From Shimia sagamensis (lineage in GTDB: Bacteria; Pseudomonadota; Alphaproteobacteria; Rhodobacterales; Rhodobacteraceae), in contig NZ_FXTY01000004.1 of NCBI RefSeq assembly GCF_900182745.1, positions 1-64,000 of the forward strand: 64,000 bases of DNA, read 5' to 3'. The notes below the pieces were generated by a model. The model was not told where the DNA came from. It made no database searches and worked only from the letters and a program-made list of their open reading frames with translations. Within the stretch, counting starts at the first letter, position 1; the number at the start of each line of letters is the position of its first letter. The translations under genes and the position numbers were made by a program. This document shows, piece after piece, positions 43,166-53,253 of this stretch.

Positions 43166-44701
43166 CTAGTCTTTCAGGCGCACGTTTGAAGTTGCTCTCA
43201 GTGTATTGGCGAGCGCGTTAAAACGTGCTTCGGCCACTTCGCCATACAGTGGCCCGGTGCTGACGGGCAGCTTCAGGTGCAGCTCTGCTTTTTTCGGATG
43301 GTATTTTAACGTGCCCATATTGTCGCGGTCCTGCTGCCACAGCATGGCGCCAAAGCGCATGGCTTTGCCGATGACTTCGGCCTGATGCCGTTCTTTCTCG
43401 GTCAGCAGCTGGGCGAGTTCTTCAAAGCGGGTGCCTTCGGATTTGTTGCGATACCGGTGCAACAGAGACAGACCGAGGAAGACACGTTCTTCGTGTTTTA
43501 GGCCACCGAGGTTGGCGCGGGTGGTGCTGTCAAATACGGTTTCAGCCCGGTAATCAGGGTGCGCGCGCCAGCTCACGTCATGTAGATAACAGGCCGCTTT
43601 GATCAGGCGCAGTTGTTCCGGCCTAGATGATTTGAAGATTGGGAAGATAAACTTGTAAAGCGATTTGCCAAAGCCCGGAATGCGGGCGTCTTTGGCTTCC
43701 ATAAAGCGGCAGGCTTCGATCAACGGATCACGCTCACGAATGCGGTCCGGCATTTGCTCGTAGAGCATCCCTTCGCGGATGCCATAAGAGCTGATTGCGA
43801 TGTCATGAGGCTTGAAGCGTCGTAACACGCCTTTGAGGACTTCGATTGCCAGCGGAACAAGCGCCATGCGAGAGCTGGACACGCCGCAGCGGCCACGCAG
43901 CTCGTCTGGATCGTTCTCTTGAATAAAGCGGGCAGTGTCGCGTACCGCGGTGGCGGTCATGCGGTATTCATGCAGCACTCTCAGGGGGTAACCGCGACGT
44001 TCCATGTCGATGCGGGCAATGGCGCGCCAAGAGCCGCCAACAAGGAACAAGCGGTTTCTCTGGTTGCCCATCTGCTGGTAGAGGGCGTCCAGTGTATGGT
44101 TGATGAAGTCGCGACGGCCTTTCTTGCCGCCTTTCACATCGCGCAGTTTCAGGGGGCCCAGCGAAGAGGTTACCCGTTTGCCAACTTCGCCGTCGTTGAT
44201 TTCGGCCAACTCCATAGACGCCCCGCCGATGTCACAGATCAGCCCATAGGCTCCGGGCCAGCCGGTGAGCACCCCTTGGGCGGACAGGCGGGCTTCTTCG
44301 GCGCCGTCAATCACGTGGATGTGCACGCCGGTTTGCGCCATCACGTCGGCGCAGAAATCCGGGCCGTCGGAAGCTTCGCGCACGGCGGCTGTGGCCACGG
44401 CGGTTAGGCCGTTTAGGTGCATGGAATCCGCTAGGCGGGCAAAGCGGGCAATTGCCGCCAGTGCCCTTTCACGTCCTTTGGGGTTGAGTTTGCCGGTGTC
44501 AGCGATACCGGCCCCCAGGGCACACATGATTTTTTCGTTGTAGAAATAAGCCGGGCTGCGCGCCGCGCCGTCAAAAACCACAAGGCGCACCGAGTTGGAG
44601 CCGACGTCAACCACGCCAACCCGCGACAGGGCGCGTGCTTCGAGGTCTTCAAAAATGGGGCGTTCAAACAGGCTGTGATCCTGCTGCGGGTCGTGGGGCA
44701 T
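43166..44701 (-). CDS. ppx: Exopolyphosphatase (Ppx/GppA family)
   Basis: This 511-residue protein removes terminal phosphate from polyphosphate, or pppGpp phosphate. The ASKHA-fold phosphate loops are VGVVDVGSNSVRLVVF and ICDIGGASMELAEI. The C-terminal half contains an HD-like helical region (ACYLHDVSWRAHPDYRAE). It follows ppk1 by 67 bases in the same orientation, giving a synthesis/degradation pair. Confidence 0.88.
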   Translation of the reverse strand: MPHDPQQDHSLFERPIFEDLEARALSRVGVVDVGSNSVRLVVFDGAARSPAYFYNEKIMCALGAGIADTGKLNPKGRERALAAIARFARLADSMHLNGLTAVATAAVREASDGPDFCADVMAQTGVHIHVIDGAEEARLSAQGVLTGWPGAYGLICDIGGASMELAEINDGEVGKRVTSSLGPLKLRDVKGGKKGRRDFINHTLDALYQQMGNQRNRLFLVGGSWRAIARIDMERRGYPLRVLHEYRMTATAVRDTARFIQENDPDELRGRCGVSSSRMALVPLAIEVLKGVLRRFKPHDIAISSYGIREGMLYEQMPDRIRERDPLIEACRFMEAKDARIPGFGKSLYKFIFPIFKSSRPEQLRLIKAACYLHDVSWRAHPDYRAETVFDSTTRANLGGLKHEERVFLGLSLLHRYRNKSEGTRFEELAQLLTEKERHQAEVIGKAMRFGAMLWQQDRDNMGTLKYHPKKAELHLKLPVSTGPLYGEVAEARFNALANTLRATSNVRLKD

Positions 44702-44768
44702 GGCGGTCGTCTTACGTCAGATACAGTGTGGTTTGGTAACGCAACATTGCGTTACCAAAGAAGTGTGG

Positions 44769-46943
44769 TCAATCATCTGTATGGGTCAATTGGGGCACAT
44801 CTGATGCCCCCGCAGTGCCACGTCCAGAGAGCGACGGATTCTCCATGAAGAACCGGTGGCAATTGAAGGCAAATTCGCCTTCAGGCACCGGGGTACGGTC
44901 AAAACTGCCGTCAGGGTTCATTACCCAGCTTTGAGCCACGTCGGCCATGTTGGCGGCCATTACTTGGGACATCATTTGGGCTTTTACCGTCGCGTTTTTG
45001 ACTTCGACGAGGGTTTCAACACGGCGGTTGAGATTGCGGCCCATCCAGTCTGCTGAGGACATGAAAACGCGGGCCTTTTTGGTAGGCAAATCATGGCCAT
45101 TGGCGAAGCAGACAATGCGGGAATGTTCCAGAAAGCGGCCAACCACAGATTTTACGCGGATGTTGTCAGACAGGCCTTGAATGCCGGGGCGGAGGCAACA
45201 AATCCCTCGCACAATAAGCGAGATTTTCACGCCAGCCTGTGATGCGGCGTAAAGTGCGTCGATGACTTCAGCCTCGACCAAAGAATTCATTTTGGCCCAG
45301 ATTGCCGCCGGTTTGCCCGCACCGGCGTTCTCAGACTCCTGAGCGATCAGCTCAAGCAACTTGGGCTTCAGGCTGATTGGAGAGATGGCGAGATTTTCCA
45401 AGGTGTCAGGTTCAACGTAGCCTGAGAGGTAGTTGAACACCCGGTTGGCATCGCGGCCCAAAGCCGCGTCACATGTGAAAAGGCTCACGTCGGTGTAAAT
45501 CTTCGCCGTGATTGGGTGGTAGTTGCCGGTGCCGTAGTGGGTATAGGTCACTAGCTTGTCACCTTCTCGGCGTACCACGGTCGAAATTTTGGCGTGGGTT
45601 TTCAAATCCAGGAAGCCGTAAACCACATGCGCCCCGGCCCGTTCCAAGCGGCGGGACTGACGGATGTTGGCGGCCTCGTCAAAGCGGGCTTTGAGCTCGA
45701 CAAGGGCGGTGACAGACTTGCCATCCTCGGCGGCCTCGCACAGCGCTTCAACAATTGGGGAATCTTTTGAGGTGCGATACAGCGTTTGTTTGATCGCCAC
45801 CACGTTGGGATCGCGGGCGGCCTGTTGCAAAAAGCGCACCACCATGTCGAAGGTCTCATAGGGGTGGTGCAGCAGCATGTCTTTTTGCTGAATGGCGGCA
45901 AACATGTTGCCGTCAAAGTCTTGCACCCGTTCCGGCACCCTTGGGGTAAAAGACGGCCAAAGCAGGTCCGGGCGATCATCGATCACCATTTCCTTGAGGT
46001 CTGCGAGGCCGATCATTCCGTCGATGTCGACCACTTCGTCGCCGGTGACTTCCAGCTCCCGCATGATGAGTTTTTTAAGACCGGCGGGGGCGTCGGAGGT
46101 GATCTTCAGGCGCACGACTTCGCCGCGGCGGCGGCGCTTGAGCGCCACTTCAAATTCACGCACGAGGTCTTCGGCTTCATCTTCAACCTCGAGGTCGCTG
46201 TCGCGCAAAACACGGAATGCACAGTGTCCTTTGGTTTTGTAGCCGGGAAAAACGCTGTCCAAGTGCAGGATCAGAAGTTCCTCAAGTGGCAAGGCGCGGA
46301 TGGTACCCTCGGGTGACGGCAAAAAGACAAAACGGTCGATCTGATTTGGGATCGGCAGCAAAGCCTTGAGGCTGCGTTTGTTTTTCTTGCGTTCTAGCTG
46401 CAATGCCAGCGTAAAACCGGTGTTTGGAATAAAAGGGAACGGGTGTGCTGGGTCGATGGCCAGTGGCGACAACATCGGAAACACGCGGTTCATGAAGATA
46501 TCTGCGAGGAACGTGAGATCCTCATCTGTGAGGGCATCCCGTTGCAGGATGTTGATGTTTTGTGCTTCCAGCTCATCACGCAGGCTGTTGAACATGCGCT
46601 GCTGTTCTTGCAGCAGGTTGCGGGCGTCTGCGTTGATCAGCACCAGTTGTTCAGCAGGAGACAGGCCGTCCTGTGCGGGGTTGTTGTGGCCCTCACGCAC
46701 AAGTTCGCGCAGACCAGCCACGCGGACGGTGTAAAACTCGTCTAGGTTGGTTGCGGAGATCGACAGAAAGCGCAGACGCTCCAGTAGAGGCACACGTGGG
46801 TTTTCGCTTTCTTCTAGAACTCGCCAGTTGAAGCTGAGCCAGCTTAATTCGCGGTTGAAGAAGCGATCCGGGCCGGTGCGGTCCAGATCAGGCAATGCCA
46901 CAGGTACAGGAAAGTCGGATTTTAGAAAGTCAGCTTGGGTCAT
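44769..46943 (-). CDS. ppk1: Polyphosphate kinase 1
   Basis: This 724-residue enzyme makes polyphosphate from ATP. The N domain starts at RFFNRELSWLSFNWRVLEE and the middle has HPFPFIPNTGFTLAL. The catalytic C domains include YTHYGTGNYHPITAKIYTD, whose His is the autophosphorylation residue, and GICCLRPGIQGLSDNIRV. The length is typical. It is the first gene of the ppk-ppx pair and is separated from the hdaA-like gene by about 100 bases. Confidence 0.92.
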   Translation of the reverse strand: MTQADFLKSDFPVPVALPDLDRTGPDRFFNRELSWLSFNWRVLEESENPRVPLLERLRFLSISATNLDEFYTVRVAGLRELVREGHNNPAQDGLSPAEQLVLINADARNLLQEQQRMFNSLRDELEAQNINILQRDALTDEDLTFLADIFMNRVFPMLSPLAIDPAHPFPFIPNTGFTLALQLERKKNKRSLKALLPIPNQIDRFVFLPSPEGTIRALPLEELLILHLDSVFPGYKTKGHCAFRVLRDSDLEVEDEAEDLVREFEVALKRRRRGEVVRLKITSDAPAGLKKLIMRELEVTGDEVVDIDGMIGLADLKEMVIDDRPDLLWPSFTPRVPERVQDFDGNMFAAIQQKDMLLHHPYETFDMVVRFLQQAARDPNVVAIKQTLYRTSKDSPIVEALCEAAEDGKSVTALVELKARFDEAANIRQSRRLERAGAHVVYGFLDLKTHAKISTVVRREGDKLVTYTHYGTGNYHPITAKIYTDVSLFTCDAALGRDANRVFNYLSGYVEPDTLENLAISPISLKPKLLELIAQESENAGAGKPAAIWAKMNSLVEAEVIDALYAASQAGVKISLIVRGICCLRPGIQGLSDNIRVKSVVGRFLEHSRIVCFANGHDLPTKKARVFMSSADWMGRNLNRRVETLVEVKNATVKAQMMSQVMAANMADVAQSWVMNPDGSFDRTPVPEGEFAFNCHRFFMENPSLSGRGTAGASDVPQLTHTDD

Positions 46944-47049
46944 ATCGGTCTCATGCCATTGGCAGGTAACGAGAAGATGACTTTAGGCGGGAAAGCTGGC
47001 AGGGTCCAGAGACGCGCGCCGGGCAGGGTGTCGCGGGGGAGATTGGATG

Positions 47050-47718
47050 TCACTCCTGCTCCAGTACCCGTTTCGCCAAAGCTTTGGTGATGGGGCGCTT
47101 TTCGCTCAGGCTTAACTGGTCCAGCGTCTCAACCACATGTGCGACGTTGGCAAAGCTGCGGTCCATGTGTTTGGCGATGTAACTCAACACATCCGGCGTG
47201 GGCATAAGCTGGCGGTCGCCAAATTGTTTGGCCATGACCGCCATCAGCAACATGTCGTCTGGCTGATCCAATGTGGCAACTGTGGTGCCCTGCATGCGGC
47301 TGAGCAAATCCGGCAAGGTCAGGCCCCACTGCAAAGGTGTGCCGTTGCCGCTGAGCAGGAGGGTGTTGCCTTCCGCCAGTGTCAGGTTATGCAGGTGGAA
47401 AAGCGCGGTTTGCGCTTCCGGATTGCCTCCGATCAGGTGCACATCTTCGACAGCGACAGGGGTTTTGGCCAACGCGGGCACGGCGTCTTTTGTGAGTGTG
47501 GAAGCAGCCACAATTTGTGCGCCCGACAGGGCGGCCCAAACATGGGTCAAGTGGGTTTTGCCCGCGCCAGCAGGACCCGCGAGCACCAGTTTGCCACTAG
47601 CCCAATTTGGCCACAAATCTACCAGGCCAAGCGCCATGGCGTTGGCCGGGCTGACAAAAAAATCATCACGCCCAAGGGCTGCCCGAACCGGCAGATCAAA
47701 GTTCAGCTGCTCAGCCAT
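47050..47718 (-). CDS. hdaA: DnaA-like regulatory ATPase (HdaA)
   Basis: This 222-residue protein covers the AAA+ part of DnaA without the DNA-binding domain: Walker A LAGPAGAGKTH and the later sensor/arginine region ALAKRVLEQE. Alphaproteobacterial HdaA stimulates hydrolysis of DnaA-ATP to prevent re-initiation. A clamp-binding-type N-terminus, EQLNFDLP, is visible. It lies six bases after the permease-like gene, a common arrangement in this group. Confidence 0.83.
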   Translation of the reverse strand: MAEQLNFDLPVRAALGRDDFFVSPANAMALGLVDLWPNWASGKLVLAGPAGAGKTHLTHVWAALSGAQIVAASTLTKDAVPALAKTPVAVEDVHLIGGNPEAQTALFHLHNLTLAEGNTLLLSGNGTPLQWGLTLPDLLSRMQGTTVATLDQPDDMLLMAVMAKQFGDRQLMPTPDVLSYIAKHMDRSFANVAHVVETLDQLSLSEKRPITKALAKRVLEQE

Positions 47719-47724
47719 TTGGTT

Positions 47725-48810
47725 TCAGTCGGCGTCCTGTGCACTTGCTTGATCAGTCTCGCTGCGCCCTTTGTAGAGCGTGGACGACATGTATTGGCCG
47801 GTGACAAAACGTGCAAGCACTCCGATGGAGGCGGCCACAGGTACAGCCACCAACATACCGACAAAACCAAAGAGGGCGCCAAAGACAGATAGAGCCAAAA
47901 GCAGCCAAACCGGGTGCAGACCAACAGATTTTCCGACAAGTTTTGGGGTGAGAACGTTGCCTTCGATCATTTGGCCGATGGCAAATATTGCCGCGACGAG
48001 GCCGACTTGCAGCCAATCCCCCCAAAACTGAAACAACGCCAGACCAATGGCCAAGGCACCACCGATGAGTGCACCAAGGTAAGGAATGAAGGTTACGAGG
48101 CCTGCAATGAACCCGACAACAAGGCCAAAATTGAGGCCCACGATCATAAGCGAGACCGCGTAGTAGGTGCCAAGGATCAGGCAAACGGTGCCCATGCCGC
48201 GCACAAAGGAGGCCAGCGTTTTGTCGATGTCCGCGGCCAGTCGGCGGATGGTGGGCGCGTGATCTCGGGGCAAAAGCGAATCGACCTCTGCCACCATGCG
48301 ATCCCAATCCAGCAACAAATAAAAGGCCACAACCGGTACGATCACCAGCAATATCACCACGTTCAAAAGGGAAGCCGCGGAGCTGAGCGCGGTTTGCAGG
48401 AAATCGCCGCCGCGTTCTTGCAAGAAGTCGCCCACTTTTAGTAGGGACTGGTTCATCATAGAGTCCGGTTGCAACAAGCTGGGAAAGCGCTGGGCCACAA
48501 AGGTGCGTAGTTGAGTGAAAACTTCGGGTAAGGTTTTCACCAGCTCTTCGGTTTGCTGGATCAATGTTGGCACAACAGCCAAGATTCCAATCACAAAGGT
48601 GAACACGCCAAGCAAAGTGATGACCGTGGTGGACGCGGCACGAGACAGGCCTCGGGCTTCAAGCCGATCGGCAAGCGGATCCAGAAAATAGGCAATAGCG
48701 CCGCCCAAAACAAACGGTAGCAAAACATCCCCGAGCGCCCAAAGCACCACGGAAAAAACCACTACAAATATTCCCCAGAACTGAAACTGTTTGTGGGCGG
48801 GAAGGGCCAT
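47725..48810 (-). CDS. AI-2E family transporter (PerM-like)
   Basis: This 361-residue membrane protein has about eight helices of the AI-2E/PerM family, including LGDVLLPFVLGGAIAYFLDP near the start and VGLHPVWLLLALSVFGALFG near the end. ATG 48810 (MALPAHKQF) was preferred over an upstream in-frame start. Members act as ion antiporters or exporters; the substrate is unknown. It is co-directional with hdaA. Confidence 0.83.
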   Translation of the reverse strand: MALPAHKQFQFWGIFVVVFSVVLWALGDVLLPFVLGGAIAYFLDPLADRLEARGLSRAASTTVITLLGVFTFVIGILAVVPTLIQQTEELVKTLPEVFTQLRTFVAQRFPSLLQPDSMMNQSLLKVGDFLQERGGDFLQTALSSAASLLNVVILLVIVPVVAFYLLLDWDRMVAEVDSLLPRDHAPTIRRLAADIDKTLASFVRGMGTVCLILGTYYAVSLMIVGLNFGLVVGFIAGLVTFIPYLGALIGGALAIGLALFQFWGDWLQVGLVAAIFAIGQMIEGNVLTPKLVGKSVGLHPVWLLLALSVFGALFGFVGMLVAVPVAASIGVLARFVTGQYMSSTLYKGRSETDQASAQDAD

Positions 48811-48894
48811 TGGCACTGAACTCCGGTCTGTCGCGTTGCGCACAGTGATTGCGCAAGCGGGCAGGGGTTGCAAGCCTTTGCGGTTGAAGGGGAG

Positions 48895-50577
48895 TTAGCG
48901 TGTGACTAATGCGCAGAGATCCGCGCGCCGGATTGGTTTGGCCAAACAATGGTCAAACCCGGCATCCAAATAGCTGGCGATGTGTTCAGGAAAAACATTG
49001 GCTGTGACCGCGACCATTTTGGGCAGAATTGCAGCATCGCTTTGGGTTTCCATTGCACGTAGAGTGCGGGCGATCTGATCACCGGTCATGTCGGGCATGC
49101 GAATGTCGATGAATAGCGTGTCAAACTTGTCTGTCAGCGCATGGTGCAATGCAGTTTCCCCGTTATGGGCACAGACAATTTCGGCGCCCATGCTTTCCAG
49201 CATACGTGATAGCACCAGGCGGTTTACTGGACTGTCGTCTGCCACAAGCGCGCGTTTGCCAGCAAAGGCATTGGCCATTTTTGCAGCGCTCAGGCCTTTT
49301 GTGTCCACTTCCGTTGTGACAGGCATGGGCACACAGGCGAAAAAGGTGGTGCCCTCTCCCGGTGCGCTATCCACTGAGACGTCCCCCTCCATGAGGTCGA
49401 CCAATCGTTTCACAATTGCCAACCCCAGCCCTGTGCCCCCCTTGCGACGGGCGACGGAGGTGTCGGCTTGTGAATAGGCCGAGAATGCGTGCGCAATCTG
49501 ACTGGCATCCATCCCGCAGCCGGTGTCTTTCACCTTGGCGCAAATCGTGTCTGTCGTGGCTTCAAGGGTGACGTGAATCGTTCCCTTTTCAGTGAATTTG
49601 ACCGCGTTGCTGAGCAGGTTGCCGAGCACCTGCCGCAATCGGAATTTATCCCCCAGGCGTGGCGCACCATTTTCGGTATCGCTGGCCTCGACTATTAGCT
49701 TCACACCTTTGCAATCAGCGGAGGCGCGGTGCAGAGCGATCACGTCCGCCACTGCGGCACGTAAATTAAAGGGGCGGTGCTCCAGATCAAGTTTGCCAGC
49801 GTCAATTTTACTGAGATCCAGAGAATCATTGAGCGTACGCAACAGGCCTTGGGTGGAGGTGTCCATGGTGCGCAGCAATTCTGGAACCACCGTGCCCTGA
49901 TCACTTTTGTCCAATTCTGCGGACAGCAGATCGACAGAGCCGATAATGCCATTGAGCGGCGTGCGGATTTCATGGGCCATATGCGCCAGGAAATCTTCGC
50001 GCGCCTGAGCAGCTTCTTCTGCTTCCGTTTTGGCAATCTCGGCGGTGCGCAAAGCGACTTTTAAGGCAATTTGCTCGTTCACACATAGAGCGAGTTGGTG
50101 CAGTTTTTGCTGCTCGTCTTCGCTCCAGTTGCGAGGGGCATCGTCACTTGCACAAAGGGCGCCGATACAAGTGCCATCTGGCAAAGTGATTGGCATGCCA
50201 AGGTAGGCAACCACTTTCAGCGTATCAATTGCGCTGTTGTATTTGAGCACAGGATGTACGCGGGCATCGGGCACAATCAGAGGGCTGTTGCTGGCGCGTA
50301 CGTGTTGGCAAAAAGAATGGCACAGTGGCGTTTGGCGGGCTTCTGCCCAATGTGCGACCAGGCCGACCTGGCTCTTAAAATATTGGCGGTCCAAGGCAGG
50401 TTGCACGATGGAGACCAACGCAACAGGCACGTTGAGAACAGAGCGGGTGAGCGACGTCAAATTGTCAAAGGCCGCGTCAACGTCTGCGTCGACAAGACCG
50501 AGGTCTGCCAGAAGCCTGTCATTTGCGGGTTTGGGATCAATTCTTGATGCCACCGATGTGTTCATTATCTGGCTCAC
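48895..50577 (-). CDS. Hybrid sensor histidine kinase (GAF-HisKA-HATPase-REC)
   Basis: This 560-residue soluble signalling protein has a GAF domain (about 30-175; VALVSIVQPALDRQYFKSQV). The phosphoacceptor helix has His202 in HMAHEIRTPLNGII. The ATPase domain (about 305-425) shows QVLGNLLSNAVKFTEKG and GTGLGLAIVKRLVDLM. A C-terminal receiver follows (443-560; VADDSPVNRLVLSRML and IDIRMPDMTG with the phospho-Asp). There is no membrane segment. No response-regulator partner is adjacent, so the attached receiver probably passes phosphate to a distant partner. GTG 50577 and ATG 50565 are both possible starts. Confidence 0.88.
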   Translation of the reverse strand: MSQIMNTSVASRIDPKPANDRLLADLGLVDADVDAAFDNLTSLTRSVLNVPVALVSIVQPALDRQYFKSQVGLVAHWAEARQTPLCHSFCQHVRASNSPLIVPDARVHPVLKYNSAIDTLKVVAYLGMPITLPDGTCIGALCASDDAPRNWSEDEQQKLHQLALCVNEQIALKVALRTAEIAKTEAEEAAQAREDFLAHMAHEIRTPLNGIIGSVDLLSAELDKSDQGTVVPELLRTMDTSTQGLLRTLNDSLDLSKIDAGKLDLEHRPFNLRAAVADVIALHRASADCKGVKLIVEASDTENGAPRLGDKFRLRQVLGNLLSNAVKFTEKGTIHVTLEATTDTICAKVKDTGCGMDASQIAHAFSAYSQADTSVARRKGGTGLGLAIVKRLVDLMEGDVSVDSAPGEGTTFFACVPMPVTTEVDTKGLSAAKMANAFAGKRALVADDSPVNRLVLSRMLESMGAEIVCAHNGETALHHALTDKFDTLFIDIRMPDMTGDQIARTLRAMETQSDAAILPKMVAVTANVFPEHIASYLDAGFDHCLAKPIRRADLCALVTR

Positions 50578-50933
50578 TTGTTAACAAATCAGAAGGAGCG
50601 CTCGCGCTGTTCAGTTTCTGTTAGCAGTGAGGTCTCAGACTGCCTGTCGACCAAAACGCACATTGCAAAAACACAAATGAACGCCGCGAAGCGCCCCTTC
50701 AATTTTTGATCAAACATGAAAAGAGTTAATGGTGACCTAATACAGCCGAAGCAAATGTAAACTTTTTTGCCATTTGGGTAATGATTGTAAATTTGCATCC
50801 ACGGTTCCATTCGCGATGAGGAGGAGCAGGGTGGATGGCTTGCCTCGCCAGTCTGATTGGGCTAGCCCAAGGCAAATGTTATAAGATGGCCGCTCCATTT
50901 GGTGTGCGGCCCCAGCCGAGAGAGTGAGTGCCA

Positions 50934-52286
50934 ATGCGCCTGTCCCGCTATTTTCTGCCTGTGCTGAAGGAAACCCCTTCTGAAGCACAGATCGTCAGCC
51001 ACCGTTTGATGCTGCGCGCTGGCATGATCAAACAGTCCGCGGCAGGAATTTATTCCTGGCTGCCTCTTGGCTTCAAAGTGCTGCGCAAAATCGAGAATAT
51101 TGTGCACGAAGAGCAGATGCGTGCGGGCCATATCCCAATGCAGATGCCAACGCTGCAATCCGCAGACTTGTGGAAGGAAAGTGGGCGTTATGACGCCTAT
51201 GGCGAAGAGATGCTGCGTATCACAGATCGCCATGGCCGTGACATGCTGTACACGCCAACAGCGGAAGAGCTGATCACCGATATTTTCCGCAGCAACGTGA
51301 GCTCTTACAAAGACTTGCCGCTGACCATGTACCAAATTCAGTGGAAGTTCCGCGATGAGATCCGCCCACGGTTTGGCGTGATGCGTGGCCGTGAGTTCTA
51401 CATGAAAGACGGCTATAACTTCGACCTCAGCAAAGAGGATGCGCTTCACGCCTACAACCGTCACTTGGTAAGCTACCTGCGCACCTATGAGCGCATGGGT
51501 CTTCAGGCGATCCCAATGCGCGCGGATGGTGGCCCTATTGGGGGCGACTACACCCATGAGTTCCTCGTGTTGGCGGAAACTGGCGAGAGTGAGGTGTTTT
51601 ACGATTCCGCTGTAACCGACCTGTCCTTTGGCGATCGCGAGATCGACTATGACAGCGTGGAGCAGTGTCAGGGCGTTTTGGAAGAGTTCACCACGAAATA
51701 TGCCCGCACCGATGAGACCCATGACGAAGCTCTATTTGGGGCGGTTCCTGAGGAGCGTCGCCGCACCGCACGCGGCATCGAAGTGGGACAGATTTTCTAC
51801 TTTGGTACCAAGTACTCTGACGCGCTGGGCGCGCAGGTGCAGACAGCCGAAGGCGAGAAGGTCTCCGTCCATATGGGCAGTCACGGCATTGGCGTGAGCC
51901 GCTTGCTTGGTGCAATCATTGAAGCCAGTCACGACGACAACGGCATTATCTGGCCAGAAGGTGTGACGCCGTTCCATGCGGGTATTGTGAACCTGAAGCA
52001 GGGTGACGCGGAAGCGGATGCAGCCTGTGAAGCGCTCGAAAAGGCGTTGGAAGCGGCTGGCCTGGAGCCCCTATATGACGACCGCAAAGAACGTGCGGGT
52101 GGTAAGTTTGCGACTATGGACCTCATTGGTTTGCCATGGCGCATCACTGTGGGGCCACGTGGCCTGAAAAACGGTGTTGTGGAGCTGACTTCGCGTCGGA
52201 CAGGCGAAAGCGAAGAACTGGCACCTGAAGCGGCGGTGGCTAAGCTGATCGAGATCTATGCAGATCACCGAGTGACCGGCCTCTGA
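50934..52286 (+). CDS. proS: Proline--tRNA ligase
   Basis: This 450-residue class II synthetase has motif 1 around [20 protein letters not shown], motif 2 in [20 protein letters not shown] and motif 3 in [16 protein letters not shown]. The C-terminal anticodon domain is present. It lacks the about 180-residue editing insert of many bacterial ProRS, the normal short form of alphaproteobacteria. ATG 50934 lies after GAGAGTGAG; a GTG six bases upstream is an alternative. A strong terminator follows. Confidence 0.93.
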   Translation: MRLSRYFLPVLKETPSEAQIVSHRLMLRAGMIKQSAAGIYSWLPLGFKVLRKIENIVHEEQMRAGHIPMQMPTLQSADLWKESGRYDAYGEEMLRITDRHGRDMLYTPTAEELITDIFRSNVSSYKDLPLTMYQIQWKFRDEIRPRFGVMRGREFYMKDGYNFDLSKEDALHAYNRHLVSYLRTYERMGLQAIPMRADGGPIGGDYTHEFLVLAETGESEVFYDSAVTDLSFGDREIDYDSVEQCQGVLEEFTTKYARTDETHDEALFGAVPEERRRTARGIEVGQIFYFGTKYSDALGAQVQTAEGEKVSVHMGSHGIGVSRLLGAIIEASHDDNGIIWPEGVTPFHAGIVNLKQGDAEADAACEALEKALEAAGLEPLYDDRKERAGGKFATMDLIGLPWRITVGPRGLKNGVVELTSRRTGESEELAPEAAVAKLIEIYADHRVTGL

Positions 52287-52316
52287 TCCAGACGCTTTTT
52301 GAACATTGAGCATTGG

Positions 52317-52347
52317 AAGGCCCTCGCGATTTGCGAGGGCCTTTTTT
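52317..52347 (+). terminator. Rho-independent terminator after proS
   Basis: Arms GGCCCTCGC (52319-52327) and GCGAGGGCC (52333-52341) pair perfectly around a five-base loop, followed by six T. The flanking AA before the left arm extends the stem against the T-run, so it may act in both directions for the convergent membrane-protein gene. Confidence 0.9.
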
Positions 52348-52348
52348 G

Positions 52349-52759
52349 TTATGTCGCATGGACTTGTGTCGGTTCCCGGACGGGAAGGGATTGCAAAACC
52401 GCGAAGGTCAATTCGATGATGATAAAGCCCCAGATCAGAGGGCTTGCGCCGTTTAGGACGGCGTTGAGCATCCAGGCAGAGAACAGCCAGCGGCCGACGG
52501 CGTCGTAGCGGGCGAGTTGGGGATCATTCAGGCGCAGGCGAACAATCGACCAGATGGTTACGACGCTGCCAAAGAAGTTGGCGAAGAGCACGGCATAGGC
52601 ATTTAGGTCCGGGAGGGGCGGCAGGCCGGTGGCCGCGTGGGCGCCGTTCATGCCGCTCCAGAACAGGCCAAGCGTCAGCGGCGTCATATAGGGCCAGGTG
52701 ATCAGCAAATCATACCAGGCGGAGACGCGGTAGAGGCGGTGAAAGTTGGTGGGTGACAT
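52349..52759 (-). CDS. Small membrane protein under MerR-type promoter
   Basis: This 136-residue protein has four hydrophobic helices (about 14-33, 47-70, 82-100 and 105-125). ATG 52759 (MSPTNFHRLYRV) was chosen because the MerR-type promoter lies directly upstream. I recognise no characterised family. It is transcribed divergently from the MerR gene and is its likely target, which suggests induction by a metal, oxidant or small hydrophobic compound. Confidence 0.7.
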   Translation of the reverse strand: MSPTNFHRLYRVSAWYDLLITWPYMTPLTLGLFWSGMNGAHAATGLPPLPDLNAYAVLFANFFGSVVTIWSIVRLRLNDPQLARYDAVGRWLFSAWMLNAVLNGASPLIWGFIIIELTFAVLQSLPVREPTQVHAT

Positions 52760-52795
52760 CGTGCATCCTTTGTCAGTTGCGTTGGATGCGGCGAG

Positions 52796-52826
52796 GTGTA
52801 AACCCTGGAGCAAGGTCCAAGGTCAA
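52796..52826 (-). promoter_or_regulatory. MerR-type promoter/operator with 19-bp spacer
   Basis: Read on the minus strand, a -35 TTGACC (52826-52821) and a -10 TTACAC (52801-52796) are separated by 19 bp. That spacer holds an inverted repeat, ACCCTGGA (52802-52809) against TCCAAGGT (52816-52823), with one mismatch. The overlong spacer with centred dyad is the hallmark of promoters untwisted by MerR-family activators. It drives the membrane protein gene ending at 52349. Confidence 0.85.
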
Positions 52827-52837
52827 GGAGAAAAGTG

Positions 52838-53224
52838 ATGCGAATTGGGGCGTTGGCTGAGGCGGCCGGTGTGAGCCGGGACACCTTGCGATACTACGAA
52901 AAACAGAAACTTATCCGGGCGGATCGCTGGCCAAATGGCTATCGGGATTATCCCGAGGGCATGGTGGAGATGGTCCGTATGATCCGGCAGGGGCAGGCGT
53001 TGGGGTTTTCGCTCAAAGAAATTGGCGCGTTGGTAAAGGGTCTTGGTGGGGGATTGTCTCAGGCGGAGGTCGAAAAACTTCTGGCTGGAAAGTTGGCAGA
53101 CATTGATGCGCGTATGAAGGAACTTGCAGAGCTGCGAGCCGTTGTCGCACAGCGGTTGGCTGAGGCCTGCCCGCTGGGATTGGATGCGCCGGGATCGCTT
53201 GACCCTAAGCGGGTGGCCTCATAG
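52838..53224 (+). CDS. MerR-family transcriptional regulator
   Basis: This 128-residue protein starts RIGALAEAAGVSRDTLRYYE, the winged helix-turn-helix of MerR proteins, followed by the wing (WPNGYRDYP) and a long dimerisation helix. The C-terminal tail has one Cys (EACPLGL), too few for a typical mercury site, so the inducer is unclear. AAGGAG precedes ATG 52838. It should act on the divergent 19-bp-spacer promoter and may also repress itself. Confidence 0.87.
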   Translation: MRIGALAEAAGVSRDTLRYYEKQKLIRADRWPNGYRDYPEGMVEMVRMIRQGQALGFSLKEIGALVKGLGGGLSQAEVEKLLAGKLADIDARMKELAELRAVVAQRLAEACPLGLDAPGSLDPKRVAS

Positions 53225-53253
53225 GGTCGCGCCAACCAAGAACCGGAGCAGTT

